DNA of 64,000 nt from Amblyomma americanum (taxonomy: Eukaryota > Arthropoda > Arachnida > Ixodida > Ixodidae), in assembly GCF_052857255.1 (NCBI RefSeq), contig NW_027526711.1, positions 1-64,000 of the forward strand. The letters run 5' to 3'. Shown here piece by piece: positions 38,270-53,070 of the stretch; the first letter of the stretch is position 1; each line of letters opens with the position of its first letter. The position numbers and the translations under genes are program-made. The notes beneath the pieces are model-generated. The model was not told where the DNA came from. It did no database searches and was given only the letters and a program-made list of their open reading frames with translations.

Positions 38270-39450
38270 AAGTGTCTGTGTGATACGACTCAAAACTTTT
38301 TCTCCTATAACTGCGCGAAAAGCATGTATTCTTGCTTAACACAACGAAACAAGCTGTTTTAGACCGAAACGAGTTAAATCTGAACACATCGGTTTTACAA
38401 GTGTCTGTGTGATACGAGTCAAAACTTTTTCTCTTATAACTGCGCGAAAAGCATGTATTCGTGCTTAATACAACGAAACAAGCTATTTTAGACCGAAACA
38501 AGCTAAATCTGAAGACATCGGTTTTACAAGTGTCCATGTGATACGCGTCAAAACTTTTTCTCCTGTAACAGCGCGAAAAGCATGTATTCTTGCTTATAAC
38601 AACGAAACAAGCTGTTTTAGACCGAAACGAGTTAAATCTGAACACATCGGTTTTACAAGTGGCTGTGTGATACGTCAAAACTTTTTCTCTTATAACTGCG
38701 CGGAAAGCATGTATTCGTGCTTAATACAACGAGACAAGCTGTTTTAGACCGAAACGAGTTATATCTGAACACATCGGTTTTACAAGTGTCCATGTGATAC
38801 GCGTCAAAACTTTTTCTCCTGTAACTGCGCGAAAAGCATGTATTCTTGCTTATAACAACGAAACAACGTGTTTTAGACCAAAACGAGGTAAATCTGAACA
38901 CATCGGTTTTACAAGTGTCTGTGTGATACGACTCAAAACTTTTTCTCCTATAACTGCGCGAAAAGCATGTATTCTTGCTTAACACAACGAAACAAGCTGT
39001 TTTAGACCGAAACGAGTTAAATCTGAACACATCGGTTTTACAAGTGTCTGTGTGATACGAGTCAAAACTTTTTCTCTTATAACTGCGCGAAAAGCATGTA
39101 TTCGTGCTTAATACAACGAAACAAGCTATTTTAGACCGAAACAAGCTAAATCTGAAGACATCGGTTTTACAAGTGTCCATGTGATACGCGTCAAAACTTT
39201 TTCTCCTGTAACAGCGCGAAAAGCATGTATTCTTGCTTATAACAACGAAACAAGCTGTTTTAGACCGAAACGAGTTAAATCTGAACACATCGGTTTTACA
39301 AGTGGCTGTGTGATACGTCAAAACTTTTTCTCTTATAACTGCGCGGAAAGCATGTATTCGTGCTTAATACAACGAGACAAGCTGTTTTAGACCGAAACGA
39401 GTTATATCTGAACACATCGGTTTTACAAGTGTCCATGTGATACGCGTCAA
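38270..39450. repeat. 643-bp tandem duplication (5 monomers minus 2 bp)
   Basis: About 38,270-38,800 is repeated at about 38,913-39,450, with matched features at 38,538 and 39,181. Both copies share AAGCTATTTTAGACC, the TAACAGCGCG variant and the short GATACGTCAAAAC. The 2-bp shortfall from 645 is that same short form, carried in each copy. Confidence 0.8.
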
Positions 39451-39788
39451 AACTTTTTCTCCTGTAACTGCGCGAAAAGCATGTATTCTTGCTTATAACA
39501 ACGAAACAAGCTGTTTTAGACCGAAACGAGTAAAATCTGAACACATCGGATTTACAAGTGTCTGTGTGATACGAGTCAAAACTTTTTCTCCTGTAACTGC
39601 GCGAAAAGCATGTATTCTTGCTTAAAACAACGAAACAACTTGTTTTAGACCGAAACGAGGTAAATCTGAACACATCGGTTTTACAAGTGTCTGTGTGATA
39701 CGAGTCAAAACTTTTTCTCTTATAACAGCGCGAAAAGCATGCATTCGTGCTTAATACAACGAAACAAGCTGTTTTAGACCGAAACGAG

Positions 39789-40442
39789 TTAAATCTGAAC
39801 ACCGGTTTTGCAAGTGTCTGTTGATACGTCGAAACTTTTTCTCTTATAACTGCGCGGAAAGCATGTATTCGTGCTTAATACAACGAAACAAGCTGTTTTA
39901 GACCGAAACGAGCTAAATCTGAAGACATCGGTTTTACAAGTGCCTGTGTGATACGAGTGAAAACTTTTTCTCCTGTAACTGCGCGAAAAGCATGTATTCT
40001 TGCTTAAAACAACGAAACAACCTGTTTTAGACCGAAACGAGTTAAATCTGAACTCATCGGTTTTACAAGTGTCGGTGTGATACGAGTCAAAACTTTTTCT
40101 CCTGTAACTGCGCGAAAAGCATATATTCTTGCTTAACACAACGAAACAAGCTGTTTTAGACCGAAACGAGTTAAATCTGAACACATCGGTTTTACAAGTG
40201 TCTGTGTGATACGAGTCAATACTTTTTCTCCTGTAACTGCGCGAAAAGCATGTATTCTTGCTTAAAACAACGAAACAACTTGTTTTAGACCGAAACGAGT
40301 TAAATCTGAACACATCGGTTTCACAAGTGTCTGTGTGATACGAGTCAAAACTTTTTCTCTTATAACAGCGCGAAAAGCATGCATTCGTGCTTAATACAAC
40401 GAAACAAGCTGTTTTAGACCGAAACGAGTTAAATCTGAACAC
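39789..40442. repeat. Shortened sister of the 35,934-36,716 block (one monomer lost)
   Basis: This stretch matches 35,934-36,716 and its relatives but is exactly 129 bp shorter (654 against 783 bp). The join at about 39,940 runs from GAAGACATCGG directly into AAGTGCCTGTG. It skips the CCATGTGATACGCG monomer found between them in the three longer relatives. Confidence 0.85.
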
Positions 40443-43400
40443 CGGTTTTACAAGTGTCTGTTGATACGTCGAAACTTTTTCTCTTATAACTGCGCGGAAA
40501 GCATGTATTCGTGCTTAATACAACGAGACAAGCTGTTTTAGACCGAAACGAGTTAAATCTGAACACATCGGATTTACAATTGTCTGTGTGATACGACTCA
40601 AACCTTTTTTCTCCTATAACTGCGCGAAAAGCATGTATTCTTGCTTAACACAACGAAACAAGCTGTTTTAGAACGAAGCGAGCTAGATCTGAAGACATCG
40701 GTTTTACAAGTGTCTGTGTGATACGTCAAAACGTTTTCTCTTATTACTGCGCGAAAAGCATGTATTCGTTCTTAATACAACGAAACAAGCTGTTTTAGAC
40801 CGAAACGAGCTAAATCTGAAGACATCGGTTTTAAAAGTGTCCATGTGATACGCGTCAAAACTTTTTCTCCTGTAACTGCGCGAAAAGCATGTATTCTTGC
40901 TTATAACAACGAAACAAGCTGTTTTAGACCGAAACGAGTAAAATCTGAACACATCGGATTTACAAGTGTCTGTGTGATACGACTCAAAACTTTTTCTCCT
41001 ATAACTGCGCGAGAAGCATGTATTCTTGCTTAACACAACGAAACAAGCTGTTTTAGACCGAAACGAGTTAAATCTGAACACATCGGTTTTACAAGTGTCT
41101 GTGTGATACGAGTCAAAACTTTTTCTCTTATAACTGCGCGAAAAGCATGTATTCGTGCTTAATACAACGAAACAAGCTATTTTAGACCGAAACAAGCTAA
41201 ATCTGAAGACATCGGTTTTACAAGTGTCCATGTGATACGCGTCAAAACTTTTTCTCCTGTAACAGCGCGAAAAGCATGTATTCTTGCTAATACCAACGAA
41301 ACAAGCTGTTTTAGACCGAAACGAGTTAAATCTGAACACATCGGTTTTACAAGTGGCTGTGTGATACGTCAAAACTTTTTCTCTTATAACTGCGCGGAAA
41401 GCATGTATTCGTGCTTAATACAACGAGACAAGCTGTTTTAGACCGAAACGAGTTATATCTGAACACATCGGTTTTACAAGTGTCCATGTGATACGCGTCA
41501 AAACTTTTTCTCCTGTAACTGCGCGAAAAGCATGTATTCTTGCTTATAACAACGAAACAAGCTGTTTTAGACCGAAACGAGTAAAATCTGAACACATCGG
41601 ATTTACAAGTGTCTGTGTGATACGAGTCAAAACTTTTTCTCCTGTAACTGCGCGAAAAGCATGTATTCTTGCTTAAAACAACGAAACAACTTGTTTTAGA
41701 CCGAAACGAGTAAAATCTGAACACATCGGATTTACAAGTGTCTGTGTGATACGAGTCAAATCTTTTTTTCTTATAACTGCGCGAAAAGCATGTATTCGTG
41801 CTTAATACAACGAAACAAGCTGTTTTAGACCGAAACGAGTTAAATCTGAACATATCGGTTTTACAAGTGTCTGTGTGATACGTCAAAACTTTTTCTCTTA
41901 TAACTGCGCGGAAAGCATGTATTCGTGCTTAAGACAACGAGACAAGCTGTTTTAGACCGAAACGAGTTAAATCTGAACACATAGGTTTTACAAGTGTCTG
42001 TGTGATACGACTCAAACCTTTTTTCTCCTATAACTGCGCGAAAAGCATGTATTCTTGCTTAACACAACGAAACAAGCTGTTTTAGAACGAAGCGAGCTAG
42101 ATCTGAAGACATCGGTTTTACAAGTGTCCGTGTGATACGCTTCAAAACTTTTTCTCCTGTAACTGCGCGAAAAGCATGCATTCTTGCTTAAAACAACGAA
42201 ACAAGCTGTTTTAGACCGAAACGAGTTAAATCTGAACACATCGGTTTTACAGGTGTCTGTGTGATACGACTCAAAACTGTTTTCTCCTATAACTGCGCGA
42301 AAAGCATGTATTCTTGCTTAAAACAACGAAACAAGCTGTTTTAGACCGAAACGAGTTAAATCTGAATACATCGGTTTTACAAGTATCTGTGTGATACGAG
42401 TCAAAACTTTTTCTCCTGTAACTGCGCGAAAAGCATATATTCTTGCTTAAAACAACGAAACAAGCTGTTTTAGACCGAAACGAGTTAAATCTGAACACAT
42501 CGGTTTTACAAGTATCTGTGTGACACGTCAAAACTTTTTCTCCTGTAACTGCGCGAAAAGCATGTATTCTTGCTTAAAACAACGAAACAAGCTGTTTTAG
42601 ACCGAAACGAGTTAAATCTGAACACATCGGTTTTACAAGTGTCTGTGTGATACGAGTCAAAACTTTTTCTCTTATAACTGCGCGAAAAGCATGTATTCGT
42701 GCTTAATACAACGAAACAAGCTGTTTTAGACCGAAACGAGTTAAATCTGAACATATCGGTTTTACAAGTGTCTGTGATACGTCGAAACTTTTTCTCTTAT
42801 AACTGCGCGGAAAGCATGTATTCGTGCTTAATACAACGAGACAAGCTGTTTTAGACCGAAACGAGTTAAATCTGAACACATCGGTTTTACAATTGTCTGT
42901 GTGATACGACTCAAACCTTTTTTCTCCTATAACTGCGCGAAAAGCATGTATTCTTGCTTAACACAACGAAACAAGCTGTTTTAGAACGAAGCGAGCTAGA
43001 TCTGAAGACATCGGTTTTACAAGTGTCCGTGTGATACGCTTCAAAACTTTTTCTCCTGTAACTGCGCGAAAAGCATGCATTCTTGCTTAAAACAACGAAA
43101 CAACGTGTTTTAGACCAAAACGAGGTAAATCTGAACACATCGGTTTTACAAGTGTCTGTGTGATACGAGTCAAAACTTTTTCTCCTGTAACTGCGCGAAA
43201 AGCATGTATTCTTGCTTATAACAACGAAACAAGCTGTTTTAGACCGAAACGAGTTAAATATGAACACATCGGATTTACAAGTGTCTGTGTGATACGAGTC
43301 AAAACTTTTTCTCCTGTAACTGCGCGAAAAGCATGTATTCTTGCTTAACACAACGAAACAAGCTGTTTTAGATCGAAACGAGTTAAATCTGAACACATCG

Positions 43401-45436
43401 GTTTTACAAGTGTCTGTGTGATACGAGTCAAAACTTTTTCTCCTGTAACTGCGCGAAAAGCATGTATTCTTGCTTAAAACAACGAAACAACCTGTTTTAG
43501 ACCGAAACGAGTTAAATCTGAACACATCGGTTTTACAAGTGTCTGTGTGATACGAGTCAAAACTTTTTCTCTTATAACTGCGCGAAAAGCATGTATTCGT
43601 GCTTAATACAACGAAACAAGCTGTTTTAGACCGAAACGAGCTAAATCTGAAGACATCGGTTTTACAAGTGGCCATGTGATACGCGTCAAAACTTTTTATC
43701 CTGTAACTGTGCGAAAAGCATGTATTCTTGCTTAAAACAACGAAACAAGCTGTTTTAGACCGAAACGACTTAAATCTGAACACGTCGGTTTTACAAGTGT
43801 CTGTGTGATACGAGTCAAAACTTTTTCTCCTGTAACTGCGCGAAAAGCATGTATTCGTGCTTAATAAAACGAAACAAGCTGTTTTAGATCGAAACGAGTT
43901 ACATCTGAACACATCGGTTTTACAAGTGTCTGTGTGATACGTCGAAACTTTTTCTCTTATAACTGCGCGGAAAGCATGTATTCGTGCCTTATACAACGAG
44001 ACAAGCTGTTTTAGACCGAAACGAGTTAAATCTGAACACATCGGTTTTACAAGTGTCTGTGTGATACGACTCAAACCTTTTTTCTCCTATAACTGCGCGA
44101 AAAGCATGTATTCTTGCTTAACACAACGAAACAAGCTCTTTTAAAACGAAGCGAGCTAGATCTGAAGACATCGGTTTTACAAGTGTCCGTGTGATACGCT
44201 TCAGATCTTTTTCTCCTGTAACTGCGCGAAAAGCATGTATTCTTGCTTAAAACAAAGAAACAACTTGTTTTAGACCGAAACGAGTTAAATCTGAACACAT
44301 CGGTTTTACAAGTGTCTGTGTGATACGAGTCAAAACTTTTTCTCTTATAACAGCGCGAAAAGCATGCATTCGTGCTTAATACAACGAAACAAGCTGTTTT
44401 ACACCGAAACGAGTTAAATCTGAACACCGGTTTTACAAGTGTGTGTGTGATACGTCGAAACTTTTTCTCTTATAACTGCGCGGAAAGCATGTATTCGTGC
44501 TTAATACAACGAGACAAGCTGTTTTAGACCGAAACGAGGTAAATCTGAACACATCGGTTTTACAATTGTCTGTGTGATACGACTCAAACCTTTTTTCTCC
44601 TATAACTGCGCGAAAAGCATGTATTCTTGCTTAACACAACGAAACAAGCTGTTTTAGAACGAAGCGAGCTAGATCTGAAGACATCGGTTTTACAAGTGTC
44701 CGTGTGATACGCTCCATAACTTTTTCTCCTGTAACTGCGCGAAAAGCATGCATTCTTGCTTAAAACAACGAAACAAGCTGTTTTAGACCGAAACGAGTTA
44801 AATCTGAACACATCGGTTTTACAGGTGTCTGTGTGACACGACTCAAAACTTTTTTCTCCTATAACTGCGCGAAAAGCATGTATTCTTGCTTAAAACAACG
44901 AAACAAGCTGTTTTAGACCGAAACGAGTTAAATCTGAACACATCGGTTTTACAAGTATCTGTGTGATACGAGTCAAAACTTTTTCTCCTGTAACTGCGCG
45001 AAAAGCAGATATTCTTGCTTAAAACAACGAAACAAGCTGTTTTAGACCGAAACGAGTTAAATCTGAACACATCGGTTTTACAAGTATCTGTGTGACACGA
45101 GTCAAAACTTTTTCTCCTGTAACTGCGCGAAAAGCATGTATTCTTGCTTAAAACAACGAAACAAGCTGTTTTAGACCGAAACGAGTTAAATCTGAACACA
45201 TCGGTTTTACAAGTGTCTGTGTGATACGAGTCAAAACTTTTTCTCTTATAACTGCGCGAAAAGCATGTATTCGTGCTTAATACAACGAAACAAGTTGTTT
45301 TAGACCGAAACGAGTTAAATCTGAACACATCGGTTTTACAAGTGTCTGTGTGATACGAGTCAAAACTTTTTCTCCTGTAACTGCGCGAAAAGCATGTATT
45401 CGTGCTTAATAAAACGAAACAAGCTGTTTTAGATCG

Positions 45437-47369
45437 AAACGAGTTAAATCTGAACACATCGGTTTTACAAGTGTCTGTGTGATACGTCGAAACTTTTTCT
45501 CTTATAACTGCGCGGAAAGCATGTATTCGTGCCTAATACAACGAGACAAGCTGTTTTAGACCGAAACGAGTTAAATCTGAACACATCGGTTTTACAAGTG
45601 TCTGTGTGATACGACTCAAACCTTTTTTCTCCTATAACTGCGCGAAAAGCATGTATTCTTGCTTAACACAACGAAACAAGCTCTTTTAGAACGAAGCGAG
45701 CTAGATCTGAAGACATCGGTTTTACAAGTGTCCGAGTGATACGCTTCAAAACTTTTTCTCCTGTAACTGCGCGAAAAGCATGTATTCTTGCTTAAAACAA
45801 CGAAACAAGCTGTTTTAGACCGAAACGAGTTAAATCTGAACACATCGGTTTTACAAGTGTCTGTGTGATACGTCAAAACTTTTTCTCCTGTAACTGCGCG
45901 AAAAGCATGTATTCTTGCTTAAAACAACGAAACAACTTGTTTTAGACCGAAACGAGAGAAATGTGAACACATCGGTTTTACAGGTGTCTGTGTGATACGA
46001 CTCAAAACTTTTTTCTCCTATAACTGCGCGAAAAGCATGTATTCTTGCTTAAAACAACGAAACAAGCTGTTTTAGACCGAAACGAGTTAAATCTGAACAC
46101 ATCGGTTTTACAAGTATCTGTGTGATACGAGTCAAAACTTTTTCTCCTGTAACTGCGCGAAAAGCATATATTCTTGCTTAAAACAACGAAACAAGCTGTT
46201 TTAGACCGAAACGAGTTAAATCTGAACACATCGGTTTTACAAGTATCTGTGTGACACGAGTCAAAACTTTTTCTCCTGTAACTGCGCGAAAAGCATGTAT
46301 TCTTGCTTAAAACAACGAAACAAGCTGTTTTAGACCGAAACGAGTTAAATCTGAACACATCGGTTTTACAAGTGTCTGTGTGATACGAGTCAAAACTTTT
46401 TCTCTTATAACTGCGCGAAAAGCATGTATTCGTGCTTAATAAAACGAAACAAGCTGTTTTAGACCGAAACGAGTTAAATCTGAACACATCGGTTTTACAA
46501 GTGTCTGTGTGATACGAGTCAAAACTTTTTCTCCTGTAACTGCGCGAAAAGCATGTATTCGTGCTTAATAAAACGAAACAAGCTGTTTTAGATCGAAACG
46601 AGTTAAATCTGAACACATTGGTTTTACAAGTGTCTGTGTGATACGTCGAAACTTTTTCTCTTATAACTGCGCGGAAAGCATGTATTCGTGCTTAATACAA
46701 CGAGACAAGCTGTTTTAGACCAAAACGAGTTAAATCTGAACACATCGGTTTTACAAGTGTCTGTGTGATACGACTCAAACCTTTTTTCTCCTATAACTGC
46801 GCGAAAAGCATGTATTCTTGCTTAACACAACGAAACAAGCTCTTTTAGAACGAAGCGAGCTAGATCTGAAGACATCGGTTTTACAAGTGTCCGTGTGATA
46901 CGCTCCATAACTTTTTCTCCTGTAACTGCGCGAAAAGCATGCATTCTTGCTTAAAACAACGAAACAAGCTGTTTTAGACCTAAACGAGTTAAATCTGAAC
47001 ACATCGGTTTTACAGGTGTCTGTGTGATACGACTCAAATCTTTTTTCTCCTATAACTGCACGAAAAGCATGTATTCTTGCTTAAAACAACGAAACAAGCT
47101 GTTTTAGACCGAAACGAGTTAAATCTGAACACATCGGTTTTACAAGTATCTGTGTGACACGAGTCAAAACTTTTTCTCCTGTAACTGCGCGAAAAGCATG
47201 TATTTTTGCTTAAAACAACGAAACAAGCTGTTTTAGACCGAAACGAGTTAAATCTGAACACATCGGTTTTACAAGTGTCTGTGTGATACGAGTCAAAACT
47301 TTTTCTCTTATAACTGCGCGAAAAGCATGTATTCGTGCTTAATACAACGAAACAAGCTGTTTTAGACCG
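45437..47369. repeat. 1,933-bp tandem duplication, first copy (15 monomers minus 2 bp)
   Basis: Directly followed by a near-identical copy. The tags GTGCCTAATAC, CCGAGTGATACGC, CGAGAGAAATGTG, ACATTGG and CTCCATAAC recur in order at +1,933. Its left limit is set where GATCGAAACG (45,430) no longer matches GACCGAAACG (47,363). Confidence 0.9.
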
Positions 47370-49321
47370 AAACGAGTTAAATCTGAACACATCGGTTTTA
47401 CAAGTGTCTGTGTGATACGTCGAAACTTTTTCTCTTATAACTGCGCGGAAAGCATGTATTCGTGCCTAATACAACGAGACAAGCTGTTTTAGACCGAAAC
47501 GAGTTAAATCTGAACACATCGGTTTTACAAGTGTCTGTGTGATACGACTCAAACCTTTTTTCTCCTATAACTGCGCGAAAAGCATGTATTCTTGCTTAAC
47601 ACAACGAAACAAGCTCTTTTAGAACGAAGCGAGCTAGATCTGAAGACATCGGTTTTACAAGTGTCCGAGTGATACGCTTCAAAACTTTTTCTCCTGTAAC
47701 TGCGCGAAAAGCATGTATTCTTGCTTAAAACAACGAAACAAGCTGTTTTAGACCGAAACGAGTTAAATCTGAACACATCGGTTTTACAAGTGTCTGTGTG
47801 ATACGTCAAAACTTTTTCTCCTGTAACTGCGCGAAAAGCATGTATTCTTGCTTAAAACAACGAAACAACTTGTTTTAGACCGAAACGAGAGAAATGTGAA
47901 CACATCGGTTTTACAGGTGTCTGTGTGATACGACTCAAAACTTTTTTCTCCTATAACTGCGCGAAAAGCATGTATTCTTGCTTAAAACAACGAAACAAGC
48001 TGTTTTAGACCGAAACGAGTTAAATCTGAACACATCGGTTTTACAAGTATCTGTGTGATACGAGTCAAAACTTTTTCTCCTGTAACTGCGCGAAAAGCAT
48101 ATATTCTTGCTTAAAACAACGAAACAAGCTGTTTTAGACCGAAACGAGTTAAATCTGAACACATCGGTTTTACAAGTATCTGTGTGACACGAGTCAAAAC
48201 TTTTTCTCCTGTAACTGCGCGAAAAGCATGTATTCTTGCTTAAAACAACGAAACAAGCTGTTTTAGACCGAAACGAGTTAAATCTGAACACATCGGTTTT
48301 ACAAGTGTCTGTGTGATACGAGTCAAAACTTTTTCTCTTATAACTGCGCGAAAAGCATGTATTCGTGCTTAATAAAACGAAACAAGCTGTTTTAGACCGA
48401 AACGAGTTAAATCTGAACACATCGGTTTTACAAGTGTCTGTGTGATACGAGTCAAAACTTTTTCTCCTGTAACTGCGCGAAAAGCATGTATTCGTGCTTA
48501 ATAAAACGAAACAAGCTGTTTTAGATCGAAACGAGTTAAATCTGAACACATTGGTTTTACAAGTGTCTGTGTGATACGTCGAAACTTTTTCTCTTATAAC
48601 TGCGCGGAAAGCATGTATTCGTGCTTAATACAACGAGACAAGCTGTTTTAGACCAAAACGAGTTAAATCTGAACACATCGGTTTTACAAGTGTCTGTGTG
48701 ATACGACTCAAACCTTTTTTCTCCTATAACTGCGCGAAAAGCATGTATTCTTGCTTAACACAACGAAACAAGCTCTTTTAGAACGAAGCGAGCTAGATCT
48801 GAAGACATCGGTTTTACAAGTGTCCGTGTGATACGCTCCATAACTTTTTCTCCTGTAACTGCGCGAAAAGCATGCATTCTTGCTTAAAACAACGAAACAA
48901 GCTGTTTTAGACCTAAACGAGTTAAATCTGAACACATCGGTTTTACAGGTGTCTGTGTGATACGACTCAAATCTTTTTTCTCCTATAACTGCACGAAAAG
49001 CATGTATTCTTGCTTAAAACAACGAAACAAGCTGTTTTAGACCGAAACGAGTTAAATCTGAACACATCGGTTTTACAAGTATCTGTGTGACACGAGTCAA
49101 AACTTTTTCTCCTGTAACTGCGCGAAAAGCATGTATTTTTGCTTAAAACAACGAAACAAGCTGTTTTAGACCGAAACGAGTTAAATCTGAACACATCGGT
49201 TTTACAAGTGTCTGTGTGATACGAGTCAAAACTTTTTCTCTTATAACTGCGCGAAAAGCATGTATTCGTGCTTAATACAACGAAACAAGCTGTTTTAGAC
49301 CGAAACGAGTTAAATCTGAAC
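47370..49321. repeat. 1,933-bp tandem duplication, second copy
   Basis: Colinear with the preceding block and almost unchanged. It ends near 49,32x, where GAACATATCGG and GATACGTCAAAAC replace the first-copy forms. The near-absence of private differences implies a very recent event or strong homogenisation. Confidence 0.9.
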
Positions 49322-52300
49322 ATATCGGTTTTACAAGTGTCTGTGTGATACGTCAAAACTTTTTCTCTTATAACTGCGCGGAAAGCATGTATTCGTGCTT
49401 AAGACAACGAGACAAGCTGTTTTAGACCGAAACGAGTTAAATCTGAACACATAGGTTTTACAAGTGTCTGTGTGATACGACTCAAAACTTCTTTCTCCTG
49501 TAACTGCGCGAAAAGCATGTTTTCTTGCTTATAACAACGAAACAAGCTGTTTTAGACCGAAACGAGTTAAATCTGAACACATCGGTTTTACAAGTGTCTG
49601 TGTGATACGACTCAAACCTTTTTTCTCCTATAACTGCGCGAAAAGCATGTATTCTTGCTTAACACAACGAAACAAGCTCTTTTAGAACGAAGCGAGCTAG
49701 ATCTGAAGACATCGGTTTTACAAGTGTCCGTGTGATACGCTTCAAAACTTTTTCTCCTGTAACTGCGCGAAAAGCATGTATTCTTGCTTAAAACAACGAA
49801 ACAAGCTGTTTTAGACCGAAACGAGTCAAATCTGAACACATCGGTTTTACAAGTGTCTGTGTGATACGAGTCAAAACTTTTTCTCCTGTAACTGCGCGAA
49901 AAGCATGTATTCTTGCTTAAAACAACGAAACAACCTGTTTTAGACCGAAACGAGTTAAATCTGAACACATCGGTTTTACAAGTGTCTGTGTGATACGAGT
50001 CAAAACTTTTTCTCTTATTACTGCACGAAAAGCATGTATTCGTGCTTAATACAACGAAACAAGCTGTTTTAGACCGAAACGAGCTAAATCTGAAGACATC
50101 GGTTTTACAAGTGTCCATGTGATACGCGTCAAAACTTTTTCTCCTGTAACTGCGCGAAAAGCATGTATTCTTGCTTATAACAACGAAACAAGCTGTTTTA
50201 GACCGAAATGAGTAAAATCTGAACACATCGGATTTACAAGTGCTGTGTGATACGAGTCAAAACTTTTTCTCTTGTAACAGCGCGAAAAGCATGCATTCGT
50301 GCTTAATACAACGAAACAAGCTGTTTTAGACCGAAATGAGTTAAATGTGAACACATCGGTTTTACAGGTGTCTGTGTGATACGACTCAAAACTTTTTTCT
50401 CCTATAACTGCGCGAAAAGCATGTATTCTTGCTTAAAACAACGAAACAAGCTGTTTTAGACCGAAACGAGTTAAATCTGAACACATCGGTTTTACAAGTA
50501 TCTGTGTGACACGAGTCAAAACTTTTTCTCCTGTAACTGCGCGAAAAGCATGTATTCTTGCTTAAAACAACGAAACAAGCTGTTTTAGACCGAAACGAGT
50601 TAAATCTGAACACATCGGTTTTACAAGTGTCTGTGTGATACGAGTCAAAACTTTTTCTCTTATAACTGCGCGAAAAGCATGTATTCGTGCTTAATAAAAC
50701 GAAACAAGCTGTTTTAGACCGAAACGAGTTAAATCTGAACACATCGGTTTTACAAGTGTCTGTGTGATACGAGTCAAAACTTTTTCTCCTGTAACTGCGC
50801 GAAAAGCATGTATTCGTGCTTAATAAAACGAAACAAGCTGTTTTAGATCGAAACGAGTTAAATCTGAACACATCGGTTTTACAAGTGTCTGTGTGATACG
50901 TCGAAACTTTTTCTCTTATAACTGCGCGGAAAGCATGTATTCGTGCTTAATACAACGAGACAAGCTGTTTTAGACCGAAACGAGTTAAATCTGAACACAT
51001 CGGTTTTACAAGTGTCTGTGTGATACGACTCAAACCTTTTTTCTCCTATAACTGCGCGAAAAGCATGTATTCTTGCTTAACACAACGAAACAAGCTCTTT
51101 TAGAACGAAGCGAGCTAGATCTGAAGACATCGGTTTTACAAGTGTCCGTGTGATACGCTCCATAACTTTTTCTCCTGTAACTGCGCGAAAAGCATGCATT
51201 CTTGCTTAAAACAACGAAACAAGCTGTTTTAGACCTAAACGAGTTAAATCTGAACACATCGGTTTTACAGGTGTCTGTGTGATACGACTCAAATCTTTTT
51301 TCTCCTATAACTGCACGAAAAGCATGTATTCTTGCTTAAAACAACGAAACAAGCTGTTTTAGACCGAAACGAGTTAAATCTGAACACCGGTTTTACAAGT
51401 GTGTGTGTGATACGTCGAAACTTTTTCTCTTATAACTGCGCGGAAAGCATGTATTCGTGCTTAATACAACGAGACAAGCTGTTTTAGACCGAAACGAGTT
51501 AAATCTGAACACATCGGTTTTACAATTGTCTGTGTGATACGACTCAAACCTTTTTTCTCCTATAACTGCGCGAAAAGCATGTATTCTTGCTTAACACAAA
51601 GAAACAAGCTGTTTTAGAACGAAGCGAGCTAGATCTGAAGGCATCGGTTTTACAAGTGTCCGTGTGATACGCTCCATAACGTTTTCTCCTGTAACTGCGC
51701 GAAAAGCATGCATTCTTGCTTAAAACAACGAAACAAGCTGTTTTAGACCTAAACGAGTGAAATCTGAACACATCGGTTTTACAGGTGTCTGTGTGATACG
51801 ACTCAAATCTTTTTTCTCCTATAACTGCACGAAAAGCATGTATTCTTGCTTAAAACAACGAAACAAGCTGTTTTAGACCGAAACGAGTTAAATCTGAACA
51901 CATCGGTTTTACAAGTATCTATGTGACACGAGTCAAAACTTTTTCTCCTGTAACTGCGCGAAAAGCATGTATTCTTGCTTAAAACAACGAAACAAGCTGT
52001 TTTAGACCGAAACGAGTTAAATCTGAACACATCGGTTTTACAAGTGTCTGTGTGATACGAGTCAAAACTTTTTCTCTTATAACTGCGCGAAAGCATGTAT
52101 TCGTGCTTAATACAACGAAACAAGCTGTTTTAGACCGAAACGAGTTAAATCTGAACATATCGGTTTTACAAGTGTCTGTGTGATACGTCAAAACTTTTTC
52201 TCTTATAACTGCGCGGAAAGCATGTATTCGTGCTTAAGACAACGAGACAAGCTGTTTTAGACCGAAACGAGTTAAATCTGAACACATAGGTTTTACAAGT

Positions 52301-53070
52301 GTCTGTGTGATACGACTCAAAACTTCTTTCTCCTGTATCTGCGCGAAAAGCATGTTTTCTTGCTTATAACAACGAAACAAGCTGTTTTAGACCGAAACGA
52401 GTTAAATCTGAACACATCGGTTTTACAAGTGTCTGTGTGATACGACTCAAACCTTTTTTCTCCTATAACTGCGCGAAAAGCATGTATTCTTGCTTAACAC
52501 AACGAAACAAGCTCTTTTAGAACGAAGCGAGCTAGATCTGAAGACATCGGTTTTACAAGTGTCCGTGTGATACGCTTCAAAACTTTTTCTCCTGTAACTG
52601 CGCGAAAAGCATGTATTCTTGCTTAAAACAACGAAACAAGCTGTTTTAGACCGAAACGAGTCAAATCTGAACACATCGGTTTTACAAGTGTCTGTGTGAT
52701 ACGAGTCAAAAAACTTTTTCTCCTGTAACTGCGCGAAAAGCATGTATTCTTGCTTAAAACAACGAAACAACCTGTTTTAGACCGAAACGTTAGTTAAATC
52801 TGAACACATCGGTTTTACAAGTGTCTGTGTGATACGAGTCAAAACTTTTTCTCTTATTACTGCACGAAAAGCATGTATTCGTGCTTAATACAACGAAACA
52901 AGCTGTTTTAGACCGAAACGAGCTAAATCTGAAGACATCGGTTTTACAAGTGTCCATGTGATACGCGTCAAAACTTTTTCTCCTGTAACTGCGCGAAAAG
53001 CATGTATTCTTGCTTATAACAACGAAACAAGCTGTTTTAGACCGAAACGAGTAAAATCTGAACACATCGG
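48967..53070. repeat. Spaced duplication at 2,835-bp offset
   Basis: About 48,967-50,226 matches about 51,803-53,065. Shared rare tags are CTTAAGACAACGAG, ACATAGG, GCATGTTTTCTTGC and the GCACGAAAAGC form after CTCTTATTACT. The right copy carries private changes: TATCTGCGCG near 52,336, an extra AA near 52,711, and CGTTAGTTAAATC near 52,790. Confidence 0.85.
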
